Shown: piece by piece, positions 32,960 to 45,632 of the stretch
Layout of the letters: each line of letters starts with the position of its first letter
How positions within the stretch are numbered: position 1 is the stretch's first letter
DNA from: Ypsolopha sequella
Lineage: Eukaryota; Arthropoda; Insecta; Lepidoptera; Ypsolophidae
DNA: 64,000 bases
NCBI GenBank assembly: GCA_934047225.1
Contig: OW203985.1
Coordinates: 10,371,501 to 10,435,500 of the forward strand
Reading direction: 5' to 3'
Made by a program: the position numbers and the translations under genes
Notes under the pieces: generated by a model
Database searches by the model: none
Seen by the model: only the letters and a program-made list of their open reading frames with translations
Told to the model about the DNA's origin: nothing

Positions 32960-33472
32960 GTTGTGCGTTTCGTAGAAGATACGACTCGCTTCCCCTTAAG
33001 CGAGAACGACTTTAGTTTTTATTGTATTCATTCATTTTATAGCAGGCACCCCCTTTACAGACACAAACCTGCTCCCTTCCGACTTAAAAGCCGCCATAAC
33101 TTCCTTAGAACCACTATACCTTCGCGCGAGAGCCCATCGAAGGAAAGAAGAGCCTTGTGGCAGAAAAAACGCCCGATCACGAACTCCTTCATCCCATCTA
33201 ATGAATGTCTGCCTCCTGGACACGAACTACCGTGGGCAACCTGGAAGTCGCTGAACAGACTCAGAAATAATGTGGGCCGCTGTGGAGAGAACATGTACAA
33301 ATGGGGCTACCGAAACACGGCGGCTAACCGTTGTGCATGTGGCGCTTCCCCCCAGACCATGGCGCACCTACTGTCTTGTCCCGGATGTCCCAACACTTGC
33401 ACCCTAGACGACCTCCTCAACGCTAACCAAAGAGGGATTGACGTGGCGGTCCATTGGGCTGCGCAAATTTAG
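32960..33472 (+). pseudogene. LINE reverse transcriptase, C-terminal fragment
   Basis: The frame ends with the zinc-knuckle-like tail of insect LINE polymerases. LPPGHELPWATWKSLNRLR is followed by WGYRNTAANRCACGA, then QTMAHLLSCPGCPNTCTLDD and a terminal VAVHWAAQI. The CxC...HLLxCPxCPxxC pattern also occurs, on the minus strand and much decayed, at 54221-54885, so two related LINEs left tails here. Upstream of about 33000 the similarity is lost; no RT core is present. Confidence 0.7.
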
Positions 33473-34618
33473 GATTGCCTATTGCCATCTACACGACAAG
33501 AAGAAAGGAGATTTTCCACTATTCATAGTGGAAAATGTTAAAATAGCAATTTTTCGCCTTTATTATTTAATTTAATTGACTCGCGCGGGTTACCTAAATC
33601 GCCTTCGTGGTCGACCAGTAGACCACGGCCGACCTCTTGGCCACCTCTGTTGTAAAGCCTAATAATTTATTTTGTATATATTTCATTTATTTATTTACTT
33701 AAGTATTACAGAAAAAACTTAATTAGGCCTATCCTAGGGTTAGTAAAATACAAAAATAGAGAAAAAAAAATTTGGGACTAATAATACCCAACGCAGGCTT
33801 CCGACACATTAACAGATTCATTCTTAGACTGTAAAACTAACAACTTAGCACATAATAATAAATTCGAATATGTGTGCTCCGATTCTAGAATTCTCCGTAA
33901 CACTGAAGCACTATGAAGTTATTTTCGCCAAAGGGCGCCCAGTGCTATATAAGTAATATAAACAGTTATTTTATTTTGTAAATTGTATCTAAGTGTACGA
34001 GTAGTTTATGATATCATATATAAATATACGATTAATATAATTAATGAAATCAGTGAATAAAATCAAATAATTATCGTCACCTGTTTAATTATTTCAGCTT
34101 AGATAGGATGTAGCTCTGCATCTAGGTACATCCCTACTGTTTCACACTACATGCATGTACATGTACTATTTCACCCCTCTTCGTTGCAGTCGAAGGGTGC
34201 TGTCGAGATTTCCCACTTGTAATTTTTCTTGCCAAGCCATATTGCATTGTTCGCCCAATATCACCTCCGCGCCTTCTGGCTGAAATAACTCAACAGTTAA
34301 ATTGAACTTTTTGCCGAAAATGAAAGTTGTCATGTGCAACCTCCGCCTTTATGGATTGGGTTGTTTTGTAAAGCAAATCAATTTTCAGTGAAATGTTCCG
34401 GTCTGTATAGTAATACACATCCATGATTAATACAGACACATGAGAAAAGTGTCAAAGGTATTACGAGAGTCGATTGAAGAGAATAAAACTCTATACATTT
34501 TTCACCAACGAATAAATTGTTTCGTCGCATGGTTTTTATTCTGAGAGTTAACGTGGGCGACACACACTTATTTTAGCTGACGTAATTGTAAGTGAATACA
34601 AATTATGGATATATTATA
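33473..34618. other. Intergenic, LINE tail and AT-rich sequence
   Basis: The first 200 bp hold a perfect small hairpin (TTTTCCACTAT / ATAGTGGAAAA, about 33513-33538) and are probably the 3' UTR of the preceding LINE fragment. Nothing gene-like beyond it. Confidence 0.4.
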
Positions 34619-34867
34619 CAACGTGTAACAAAAAGGTGTGGTCATATTTGAAGAGCTAATTGAGTCAATGATATAGAACAACTTTTATTATGGAACCAAT
34701 CCTGAAATCTCGAAAAAAAAAACTGCCTGAGCGGCTTTGCATTTTTCTATGAAACAGTTACATTTTTTTTGCGTGATTTCAGGGTTGGCTTCGTAGAAAA
34801 AGTTGTTCTATATATCATTGACTGAATAAGTTCTTCAAACATGACCACACCTTTCTGTTACACGTTG
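34619..34867. repeat. Palindromic MITE family A, full copy
   Basis: Begins CAACGTGTAACAAAAAGGTG and ends CTGTTACACGTTG, flanked by TATA on both sides. It has a deletion in the centre compared with 2454-2715. Confidence 0.9.
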
Positions 34868-35560
34868 TATAATAATTCTGAAAATCTAAATGCAGAGGGG
34901 AATTTTTTTTTCTGATTTTGAGTCTGCTGTCCTAAAGATAAGACTACTGCTTCTAATAGTTTAATAATTAAGTCTTGTTGAAGTAATAAAACAAGTTTTT
35001 CTATAACTATGACTGTTGTTAGTTGCTCCGTCTAGCCCTTATAGCTACGTATACCTCTATGTAGACTTGTAGAGCAAGGGACATTCCTTTACAATTCATT
35101 TTTCGCCCTCATTCCGATTCTGAATGCGAGCAGCAGGCTCTTCACTCTGTATCCAAGGCGTTTTTAAAAGCAAAACATTTGCACTTCCCCTCGTCATTTT
35201 ATCTTGAACCTTACACTTTTGTTTTTAAAGTTGGAATTCAAAAGCTTCGGATGTTGTAGACGTTTCATTCCAATTACGGTATCCGGGTCCGTAGTGTTTC
35301 AGTAATGAAAGTCAGCCGAGAGTTTGTATTGTCTTGTCTGAAGAGCGACTGTCATGTCTTTGTGCATCTCTTTTCTAGGTCAAAGACCGTAGCAGCAACA
35401 ACAAAACGAAAAATCAATCGGTAACATAAGATATTAATAAACATAAATAAGACATAAATAGCAATATATTGCTAATAGTTTACAATCCATCAAGGTGTCA
35501 ATTTCCCTCCCATTGTTTTTTGTCCTTCTGCTCAGCAGTGAATCTTGTATTCACTTCGGG
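34868..35560. other. Intergenic, no gene seen
   Basis: No supported feature. It leads into a motif at 35574-35601 described separately. Confidence 0.35.
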
Positions 35561-35620
35561 ATAAACAACATCCCTGAGGATGCCTTCTTTAAGGGCGAAA
35601 CACGTTAGTCGCAAGTTTAT
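35561..35620 (+). other. CTGAGGA...GAAAC motif, PLE- or ribozyme-like
   Basis: CTGAGGA (35574-35580), then GCCTTCTTTAAGGGC that can form a short stem-loop, then GAAAC (35597-35601). Such blocks are widespread in animal repeats, some derived from Penelope-like elements. The order CTGANGA, stem, GAAA is that of a hammerhead core, but stems I and III cannot be drawn convincingly. Confidence 0.25.
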
Positions 35621-36597
35621 TTTTAAATGTCTCCATATTTTTATTATGCATGTATTATGCGGGATGGCGGGCGGTTCTTAAATGTGCATATTTAATTGAT
35701 TTTGCAAAACGGCTCACCTCAAATTTCATTCAATTCGATAATACATATTTAATTGCTTTAAAATAAATGCTTATTTTGCATAGCTATGTTTATACCATTT
35801 TATGTGGACCAACTTCAAGCTGTAATAATGTCGACACATAATATCCTGAAACATATATCTCATTTAAGCGGTCACAAGTCCTGAAAGTATAACCGCCCTT
35901 TTTAATCCACCTGTCCATGTTTTATGAACGTCAACTTTTTGGCATAAAAGTTTTTACACCCAACCTGGCTCTGCAATAAACATCGCCCCCTATAACGAGG
36001 AGGCTGTATTCCTTTTTATGAAGTTACTTATTGTTTTTAATCTTTTAAGCTGTCGTTTTTATTTAACGCCCTAGGGATCAAAGAAAGTTCATAAAAAAAA
36101 AACAAGAATGAAGCTTATAATATAAGTACCTTATTACTCTCATTAAGCAAAAAGGATTGCGGAAAGAGGTCAGTTAAGACGGCAAATGGATAATAAAGTT
36201 CTTTTTATTGGCTTTTAGGGGCTATTAACGATGGAATATATTCCAAAATTTATTTCACAACACAAATTATTAACAGTTATACCGTAATAAATAAATAAAT
36301 AAATAACAAATTATACCGAATAATTAAAAGGGACCTATTATAAGTTGCTGTCGCATCTTAGGGCTGGTTAGCTTAATCTCAGATAACCGCTATTTATCGA
36401 AAAAAATATTTTAAGAATATCGAAAATATGATACTTTATGAGATTATTGATGAAGTATCTAACAATAGTTAACCTCCTCTTTTCCCATTTGGATACGGAA
36501 CCCTAACAAAGGCTACTTAAAATTGAATGTACTTCAATACAAATAACAGCTTCAATAACATTATAAATCTAAACTTTATCTAAATTAAAATTATTAT
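35621..36597. other. Intergenic, no gene seen
   Basis: AT-rich sequence. A short remnant of the GGTTCCGTATCC repeat family, in inverted form, is at 36483-36506. Confidence 0.4.
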
Positions 36598-36792
36598 GTG
36601 GCTCTTGGAGAGGGCTACAGGTTTGCGGCGTTCGGTGTTGAAATTCTTGGGCCATGGGGGCTGTGCTCGCAGCGACTTACCTTGGTTGATGCCTCTGGCG
36701 ATCCAAGGGTTGGAGCTTACCTCGGCCAGCCTAGCGATCCAAAAAACGTCTTGGTACCTTCCCCATCGGCTATGATTTTTCAAATTTAACAT
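36598..36792 (+). pseudogene. LINE reverse transcriptase C-terminal tail fragment
   Basis: A 63-codon frame reads GYRFAAFGVEILGPWG, then SGDPRVGAYLGQ and a degenerate end. This matches the form of the conserved tail found at the C-terminus of several animal LINE polymerases (FxxxAxETLGPWG ... TGDPRxxxYLxQR). The rest of the element is absent and the expected QRISxAIQRGN block is replaced, so only a decayed scrap remains. Family assignment is from memory of the tail motif. Confidence 0.5.
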
Positions 36793-38109
36793 AGGATATA
36801 CTTTTTATTTAATTTTAGGATGCGATTATTTCAGATAATAAGAAACTTTTGTTTTGGATTCCTTTACACTTTATCCATTAGACCGTTTAGTATCGATTCA
36901 GACTTCGACATCAGGTGATTTACATGGGCGCCTTCGTAATTTGCAGCCGTGACGGACGTCAGAATAAATCAACGTTGGACCCCCGCCGACCGGACATTTA
37001 TCTTGGAGCCGCGATAAAAAACCTAGCAGCATCAACAAACTTATCTTTGTAGCTACATCAAGGTTGTATAGCTTCTAATTCACATGTACTTAAAGTCATT
37101 TTCGAATGTGTTAACACGTATGATATTTTATCAGAGGGTTGGATGTAAAGCGTGTTTACAGCGAATGTATTGCTCTGATTATTTATGATGTTACGTTCAA
37201 ATGTCGAGCCTGAAGTCTTTAAGCCCGTGAAACATTTCGATAGGCCTATTTTTCATCATTTTCAAAAAAGTCAGGTATATGCTTTTAATATCCTACCGGT
37301 GCTTCTCAGAAACTGCGATCGTAATCCACGTCAATTCTATAGAGATTTATTTAAATTAATCATGCTGTGTAAATTACATATCGTGATACTTAATTTCGCA
37401 CTTTACTGGCTTGTTTCATAATAAAATCAGTGTAAAATTTGAATTACTTGCAAATCTTTTTACAGCTAAGGCTCGGTCGGTCGGATAACACAAAAAAACG
37501 GGTTGAAGTATAATATTCATGAAAAGAGATAATTTAATTCCGTGAGAAGGAACGGGCCGCCCTGAGGCGGAGATGTTCTTGTCTCAGAAAATACGTAATG
37601 AAGGGAAAACGCTCCCAAAATATGAAATTATGGAGTTGGAGATATTTCTTGCTTTATTACGACGACGACGTTGGATTTCGAAATTACGAAATATTACCAT
37701 ATCACAAACATTGTTATGTTAAAAGCAAAGAAATTTAATATTTTATGCAAATTCGTAACATGAATTCAAATGGCAAATTGTCTCTAAGAACGGAATGTGA
37801 TGTTATTTTTGCCTTGCTTGTACAAACCGGGCTAATTTAAAGCATCGAAAACAAACATGATTTTTTATTGTCATAAGTATTTATTTATATATTTAATCTT
37901 AGGAAGAATAACAGACAAACAGTACAGTAAAATGAAGAATACACGTTAAATGGCGATACAATATCTTCACCTAATAGATAACAAAATGAAGCAAAAGTGA
38001 ACTATAGGGGCATAAAAATGATCGAATATCTATAATATTACAAATAATTTTAAATTTTAGTTTCAATAGAAATAAACAAATTTCATTGAAACAAAGATAA
38101 ACTACGTCG
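36793..38109. other. Intergenic, no gene seen
   Basis: AT-rich; 37860-37960 resembles a LINE 3' tail read in reverse (TTTATTGTCATAAGTATTTA). No gene supported. Confidence 0.35.
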
Positions 38110-38256
38110 GTGTTACTACAAAACGGTGTTTAACTTTAGACAGTGTTTAAATATGTTGCTGTCCCCTTTTCTTTGATATTGTAAAAAAAGTGACAGCAAC
38201 ACATTTAAACACTGTCTAAAGTTAAACATCGTTTAAACACCCTTTTGTAGTAACAC
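38110..38256. repeat. Palindromic MITE family D, copy 2
   Basis: Bounded by GTTACTACAAAACGGTGTTT and inverse, with the same arms GTTTAACTTTAGACAGTGTT as the copy at 8245-8372. Complete at both ends. Confidence 0.88.
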
Positions 38257-38873
38257 AGCAAGAATTTATTTATACATTTTTAAAGTGTAGAAGTGTTAAA
38301 GCTTTTGACTGATGACGAGCTTGAATTGTTGAAAATGTAAACTGTCTTAGTAATATCAGAGACTAAGTAATACTTGTAATATGTACCCAGGTTTGAAGCT
38401 AGTAAATCATTGTTCAACTTGACGAGTATACCTAAGTGTATGTCTCTATGAGTATATGTGTACGTAATTATATCATAGTGAAACAATATAAAATTAAGCC
38501 ACTGTGCTGCATCAATTTAGTAAATTCAAAGTTATTATTTTACTGTAGCAAATGTCATTGTTTTCTGTACACTTAAAATACGTCTCGGTAAAAATTAATT
38601 ACTATTGTGCTATATTTCAACTATACACACTGCCACGGTTTAGCTTCCATTATTCGTTGCTAAAGTCGTAAAATTTAAAATATTACCTTACTAACTTTGA
38701 TAACCTTCTGTGAATTTTGTATGGGTCCCATTTTTAAAAGTAAGCTGATGGTTGATCTACCAAAAAAAAAAGAAACCCGTTTTAAGATGTGCGATGTGCG
38801 ATCTATATATATGTAGAAGTTTATGCTATCGCACATGATATATGAAAACAGATAACTAACATTTTTATATAAG
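38257..38873. other. Intergenic, no gene seen
   Basis: No supported feature. Confidence 0.35.
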
Positions 38874-39127
38874 GTTAAATAATATTAGTTGGCGAAACTC
38901 AAAACATAAGTAGTACTAGTCTATATGAACAACTTTTTGTATGGGAGCTAAGCGAAATTCCTAAAATTTGTTTTTACCTTTTGATACTGGACCAGTCAGC
39001 TGATCGGGGCAATTTGTATGGGAGGAAAAGAAAAGAAGTTGCGAATTTCGCTTAGCTCCCATACAAACAGTTGTTCATAAAGACTAGTACTACCTATGTT
39101 TTGAGTTTCGCCAACTAATATTATTTA
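38874..39127. repeat. Palindromic MITE family H
   Basis: About 250 bp bounded by TTAAATAATATTAGTTGGCG and inverse. Arms of about 85 bp include GTATGGGAGCTAAGCGAAAT. The centre has CAGTCAGCTGATCGGGGC, shared with family B at 2719-2979. Confidence 0.88.
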
Positions 39128-39369
39128 ATCTTATATTATTAATTGTGAAAAACCTTTCTAGTACGAAAGACATGGTAAAAAATTAATTACCTCTATATTT
39201 CGTACTAGACAAATTTTCCTAATTTGTATCATAAAAAGTGGGGGCTTAAGCATATCAGTCTTCTTACTGATACACATCGTCGCTAGAGTTATTGACGATC
39301 TCTTTTACTACGTCCTACTAAGCGCTAGAACTCCATAGAAAGGGGTCCATTAGGGAATTATTATATTTA
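39128..39369. other. Intergenic, no gene seen
   Basis: A short inverted pair, TTTCTAGTACGAAAGACATG (39156) and ATATTTCGTACTAGACAAAT (39195), forms a small imperfect hairpin. Confidence 0.4.
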
Positions 39370-39645
39370 GTGCCTACCTATGAAATTGCCGAAATTTTCT
39401 TGCAGATTCATGAGTTCATAATTCATGTAATTCAATAGCTATTTCCATTATTTGTTTTTCATTTGAATGTTCATTTCCAGGTTTCACATCTAATTCAATA
39501 CAATTTTATTTTTATTTTCAGTTTGATAGCTAAAATTAATCTTTAAAAACAAATCGTCCTGAATGTCATCCATTTCTATGATAAGATTCGTAATATTTTT
39601 TAACAGCTGACACTTCAAAAATTAAATTAAAGTTGCTGTTAGCAG
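39370..39645. repeat. Dispersed repeat, copy 2
   Basis: Related to 1390-1655 in the same orientation. The right flank then enters sequence built of CTACG-rich words (39650-39770) not present at copy 1. Similar CTACGA/GCTACG words recur at 50755-50850. Confidence 0.65.
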
Positions 39646-41924
39646 ACTACGACGTAGTACGAGTAGGTCTACAAAGTGAGAAAATTGTGGAGTCGTAGCG
39701 TTTGCTACGCCGCCGTAGCAAAACGCAAACACCCGAACATCGTACAAGATTGCTACGCTGCCGCCATGGCAAACACAACTTGCATTTACAGCTTCAAATC
39801 GAAGAAATTTACGAGCAGATAATTTGTGGTTGCGGTACAGCAATCGAGGTGTTCGGTGGCTAAGAATAAACTTTCAAGCGACTTTTACGAATATAAGTTA
39901 ATTAACTTGTTTGCTTGAAGGAAGTTCTTCAAGCAAACATGTCAATCCCTTGAATGCCTGACGGGTTTTTAAAACTTGCGTGTTACTTGGTGTAGGCAAA
40001 TTACAGCTTTCAATCATTTTGTTGAGTTCTGTAACAAACATCAAAGGTTATTCTACACGCTTCAAAAAGGTTTAGCTGAAGAAAACTAAATTCATCATTA
40101 ACATTAAGGGTGTACATGCAAAATGACAAATTACCGCGATAAGTGTGCGACTATCGTAAGTTGACAACTGAATTAAGAAAACTGAGAAAATTACTAACTA
40201 AACTTAAACTAATCCTTACAAGATAAGATTCTCGCGATGCAGCAAACTGACTGAAGTCTCTTTTACTTTAATTGGAGGTTTGTTTAAAAAAAATGAATTA
40301 TTCTTTCACCTTACACAAAAAGGTCAATGTGTTTTCTTTTACCGGGTATTTTTGATTTTGATTGAGATATTTTTACCGAAACTAACCCTGTTTTCGCTAT
40401 ATTCACGGAAGATGGGTAAGGAAATTTGATTTTACTGTGTAAAAAAACGTTGTTTCTCGGAAAATATAGACCTCTAGTTCTGTTAGTTGAAGGTATGAGG
40501 CCCAAAACATTAGTCACAATTTGATGTATTTGCCGGAAATTCTACCGAAATTGTGCTGAAAACTGCAAATTATCAACATGTTGACTCTTGCTGCAATTGC
40601 GTCCTTAAAAATGAACGTCGTTTATCTACTTTCTTACTCAAATTAAAACCATCCATACCATGCACCAAAGCATTAAAAGTTAAGTCAGAACAGAGTGTGT
40701 TGTTGAAGGAACATTATCATCATGATGATAAATAATGATAATTTAGTGATAGTTAATGATAATTTAATGATAACTCAAGTTGACTTAATCTTGAAATAAG
40801 TAAGACTTATTTTAAAGACTTTTTTTGGTCGATAGTATGCGTTAATCCTATATAAGAGATAAGCAAACAGATTAAGAATATAAGCGTAATAGAATGAAGT
40901 TTTTTTAAAATGTATTAAACTCTTTGATATAATAAGTCAAGTAAATTGGATATTCAAGACATCGAAGGACAAATTGAAGGCTCAAATCTGCGTCACTCGA
41001 TATCGAACGAGGTTAGATTAAAGATGAGATACTGAAAAAAGACGACCCTGCCTCCATCTCCGGACAGCAAAAAAGGTCACCCGGCTGGATTGTAACGAAT
41101 AAAATTCGATCTCTATTTAATATTACCGGGAATTCTGTAATATTCCTGTCATTTATCTATTGGCTTATCCTGCAGTCACAGACTGGAGATTATTAGATTG
41201 GCCGATAACACTTTGAAAATTTCTGTCTTCTAGCTCTTTGTAGAAAAAAGTAGAATTATTTATGCTTGTTGGTACCTTGACATTTGCAAGCGATGTTTAC
41301 GTTTTGTGAAGAATAGATGGCTGTTTGCCATATATAAAGATATCAATAGAAACTGTTCTAAGTTACATGTGTGTTAAATATGATTTTGTACTAATAAGGA
41401 TAAGTGAGCATGGTTGGTTATGTGTGACAACTGTTTTAAAGGCTAACTGATCAAGCGAAAACAATCATTTAAACAAGACACTTTAGATTGGTACTATTGC
41501 AACCTACAGAACCATCATACACGACAACTTCGTGTTTTCTTTGCCGATTTTTATTAAATTGTACGTTATTCTCGTACAGTTTAGCGGCCGCACCGCCGCG
41601 GGTGTCGTTTTAATTTTCCGCCAACCTTTATTATACGTTACGAATGGAGATTCTATTTTATGAGTTTTAATTTTAACATCGCTACGACCTGGGGCGATGT
41701 GCCGGGTTGCTTGGGATAAATGTTTTTTTTTTTGTAATACAAACAATATATTGTGCTTTCATTTGAAAGCTAACTTCTGACAAGAGTTTTGTTATGACTA
41801 TTGACCATAGTGTGAACTAACGAAAGCTCAAAAAGGTGGAATAGGATTTTGCGTCTCGAAGATTATGATATAAAATTTAAAAATCGAATATTTTGGGAAG
41901 TACAATAACCTACTCTATAGGTTT
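39646..41924. other. Intergenic, no gene seen
   Basis: About 2.3 kb without a supported gene. Around 40718-40785 there are GATAAT/ATGATAA microsatellite-like runs. A GC-richer patch at 41575-41720 carries a minus-strand frame of about 80 codons that I cannot assign. Confidence 0.35.
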
Positions 41925-42220
41925 CAACTTGTCAGTTAGTATTATACGTGATTTGCATTTCAGGTTTTCTTAGACTCATGATATTACGATAGTAAAACCA
42001 GAACAGTAGTTTGACTCACGCCCCGTACGAGACTTAAATACCTACTGTTGCAGGGTTGTCCCTTTTTTTAGTTTCGTAGCTAATAAAAAATCAATACTTA
42101 AAATGTTTTGAAGCCGATTATGACAAATGAGCTATCAATCGACTGGTTTTCAACTGGTCAGTTAGTATCATACGTGATTTACATTTCAGGTTTTCTTAGA
42201 CTCATGATATTACCATAGTA
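41925..42220. repeat. Direct repeat pair of about 75 bp
   Basis: The unit CAGTTAGTATTATACGTGAT, then TTTCAGGTTTTCTTAGACTC and ATGATATTACSATAGTAA, occurs at 41937-41998 and again at 42160-42220 with few differences, a spacing of about 220 bp. It may be an old partial tandem duplication. Confidence 0.7.
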
Positions 42221-44334
42221 ATGATCAACAAAAATATATTACGGAACCTTAAAAATACGTCTTTTGTTTCAGAACATCACCTGACCAAGAAAACCAGTCA
42301 AGAAAACTATTTCAAGATTATTTTTAGTATGCCCTGGAGAAGAACGAGGTTCTCTTCTACGTATATACTACAAAATATGATTGCGGAACTTCTGGACACA
42401 AATATGAAGGAATAAGACAAACTGCGTATATTCGCGAGCAGCCACCGATAAAGTATCCAATATTCAGCCGAAACACATAAAATCTGAAAAGGAAAGTCCC
42501 TAAAGTCCACTAAATGTTTATCCAAATGCTCGTACCGAAATTGTTGTATGGTCACGGAAACAAATGGTGTATTCATTTTGAGAACTAAACCCACATACAA
42601 TTTTTCACGTCATAGAAATTGTAAAGTAAGTAAGTAAGTCAGTAATATATTTATTTATATACAGAATAACACAGAATGGTAACTTAAAAAAACTAAAATG
42701 AAACAATTTGATAAAATAAAAACCTTACACTATAACCAGAATAAACTTAAATATGTACAAAAATAAAAACTATTTGGTGGCAAGAAAAAGGTATTAATTT
42801 AGCATATTGCTGCAAAACATTTAGCTTTGAGGCACTGATTTTCGAGTAATACCCGAGAAGTGCTAGCATTGTACAAAGCAATTTCACAAAAATTCTGACT
42901 TCTGGACGAGACAATGTACTTTGGGTGGTTTTGTAGTTGCAGATGATCTACTTATTAATCCTTGCATTCATAATGAAACGGTGACGTCATTAAAAATTTT
43001 ACCTTTTTTTAAATAAAAACGTTTCCTGGGGTTCCGTATCCAAAAGGTACCAACTCCGCTGTCTGTCCGTCTGTCACAGGGGTCTACAGTTTGAGCCGTT
43101 ATAGGTAGCACGTTATAGGAAAACGTGTTATAATCGCCTCTATCAAGGCAAACAACAAAAAAAAATGGCTCAAGAGTTCCCCATACAAAAAAACCACGAA
43201 CGAGTTTCGAATTTGGTCAGATTAGTCTTTAAACTAAAGTAAAACAACAAATAATAAAATTTGGGTTCCGTACTCAGAGGCTGCTGGATTGTTTGTCAGG
43301 TGCTACCATTTTAGCGCCTTGTTTTTTGTCACCTTTATGTTGCTTAGGGAATATTGTTGTTCATTAACATAATGTTTTTAGGGTGCCGTACCCGTTTTGT
43401 GTTGGCGGTACGGATCCCTTTGTGCACGTGTCCAACAAGCACTTTCATAATTTCATTTTACTTTGTACGATTTGAAAACTGTTAATGATCGTCTTGTATC
43501 GCTGAGATACGGGATAATGAATTGCGATAAAATTCGGTAACCACTTTTCTTTCCCAGAGTACCGGATTCATCGAGAAAATATTTTTAAATTTGGACAATA
43601 CGGCCGACAGCGGGTTGCTATAAATCTAAAGATGGCCGTAATGCACGAATACACGTTTGGAATTATTTATGAAGGGATACCAGTTTTAAGTTCCGATCGC
43701 GTTTCTCCTGAAAGAGCAATAAATATGATATCTGCGTAACCATTTAAATTTTTGCTGCGTGACTGTGCTTATTCTGCGAAATATTGATGATGTTTCGACA
43801 ATCCTTTATTTTTTGAAATATTTTTCTTTGACGATTCAGAATAAACTCTTCCTCTCGCAATAAGACAATCTAAAATTTTTCAAAACTCTGGTTAAAAAAC
43901 ATTATCTTTTACTTTGATCAAATTGTTTCTTTATTATTCTTCTTATTATTATTTTTATTTTTACCTGTTCCTTTTATTAAACTGATTTATTTTCGTTTAT
44001 ATGTTGTTTATTAGGTATGTTTAAATATATACATTTGTATCAGACGGCTGAAGGAGCAACTTTTGTCACTGTCATGAGTCTCTTTCATAATTAATTAATA
44101 TTCATAAGTATTTATTTCTATGGTATATTATTTATATAGGTATATATATTTATAATGTATTTATAAGTATATAATATATATATATATATATATATACGTA
44201 GGTATATTATACAATAGGTTAATTTTACATTATTGGTACCATATTATATTTAAATAAATTATTATTATTATATATTCTTTTATCTATGTACACGTATATA
44301 TGCCTACTTTTATATAAATTATATTCTATTATAC
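42221..44334. other. Intergenic with repeat fragments
   Basis: At 43025-43110 there is a fragment of the GGTTCCGTA repeat family, followed by related scraps at 43262 and 43383. A TA-dinucleotide run lies at about 44172-44197. No gene supported. Confidence 0.4.
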
Positions 44335-44451
44335 CCAGAGGTAGACTGGAAGAAATCTCTTAATAGAGATAAGTTTGCCTTTGTACATGTCAATTTATTT
44401 ATAGTATGTTTGTAAATGTTTGTTTTCTGTGTGCAATAAAGAATAATAATA
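44335..44451 (+). mobile_element. LINE 3'-end fragment 1
   Basis: AGGTAGACTGGAAGAAATCT, then AGAGATAAGTTTGCCTTTGTAC and a final GTGCAATAAAGAATAATAA. This is the usual tail of abundant lepidopteran LINE copies. Only the 3' terminus is present. Confidence 0.6.
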
Positions 44452-44496
44452 TACATTTATTTTGTACACCGCCTTTACACATTTTTTTCTTTCTTT

Positions 44497-44640
44497 TAAG
44501 AGTTCCTCTATCCAAAGGTTGTCTGGAAGAGATCGCTTTTTAGTGGTAAGACCGCCAATTATACTCTACTTTTACTTTTTAAATTTTCTTTTTAATTTGT
44601 TTTTGGTTTGCAATAAAGGATATTGTATTGTATCGTCTTC
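44497..44640 (+). mobile_element. LINE 3'-end fragment 2
   Basis: A second, related tail in the same orientation: GTTGTCTGGAAGAGATCGCT, TTAGTGGTAAGACCGCC, then GCAATAAAGGATATTGTATT. Two LINE ends lie 45 bp apart, which points to a site used repeatedly or a nested insertion. Confidence 0.65.
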
Positions 44641-45632
44641 AACAATTGCACAAATATTTGATTTGAAAACAAAGTTTAAAACTTCATCAAGCTCTTAGAA
44701 AAAGCGATTGTAAATTAAAGTAAATAACTTAAAAGTTTTGTCAGAGTGGTGCTCAAAGACAATTGTATCGATTTGGCGCAACACAACTTAAGGGGAACGA
44801 AAATACAAACAGAAATAAAATGTCAGCTTTCGGATGATTTTGTTGCAATAATTAGGTTACGTATAGCCATAAAAAAAATACATGATTTTGGTTGAATTTT
44901 AAGGTATTCATTTTCCACAAACCACGTTAATCGATTCATATTTGTACTGTCAATGAATTTTTTTGTAACCCTCTATTGCACACTTCTTATCGATTTTGTT
45001 TCAGGTATCGCTTTCGCGATTTTGTTGGTTTTTTTTTAATAAAATTAGTGTGAATGATATCTATTCATTTTCCAAATACCACGTTATTCGGGTCAAAAAA
45101 AGCACCCCCTTTTTCCAAAAATACGTAAATCCACTGATGCAGTCAGCGGCAGCAAGATATTGTCAGTCTACGCCTAGCGTTGGCGCCCGTAAGACGTGGA
45201 ACCTGTGCCCTTTTTTGCAAGCTATAAATATCTCCCAAAACTACTTCAAAACACATTGAAATTAATTTTATAAAGTAATATTTCGAGGAGCATCATATTC
45301 CTGCCGTTAAAAACTCAACAAAATATGCGTATGAGTGATTTAGCTACATCGTGCCATAGTCATAACAACAAAACTGAATGAATTTGGAATGAATTCATAC
45401 TTTTATGCGGGAAAATAATATATGTTACTCTAAAAGAATAATTTTGTGATCGTTATTGAAACCCAAATTAATTTACTTATACTTACTGAGATCTGTAACA
45501 AAGGTCAATGACCTTTTCGTGAAATTACCCTCTAGTATTGGCTCACCATTTCAGGTCCAATAAGTGAAGTTTTTTGCAAATTATATATGCATGGCAAAAT
45601 TATTAGATCGTAGATAATCCTGTCGGTACATG
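44641..45632. other. Intergenic, no gene seen
   Basis: An 87-codon plus-strand frame at 44996-45259 has no recognisable domain. Nothing else is supported. Confidence 0.35.
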
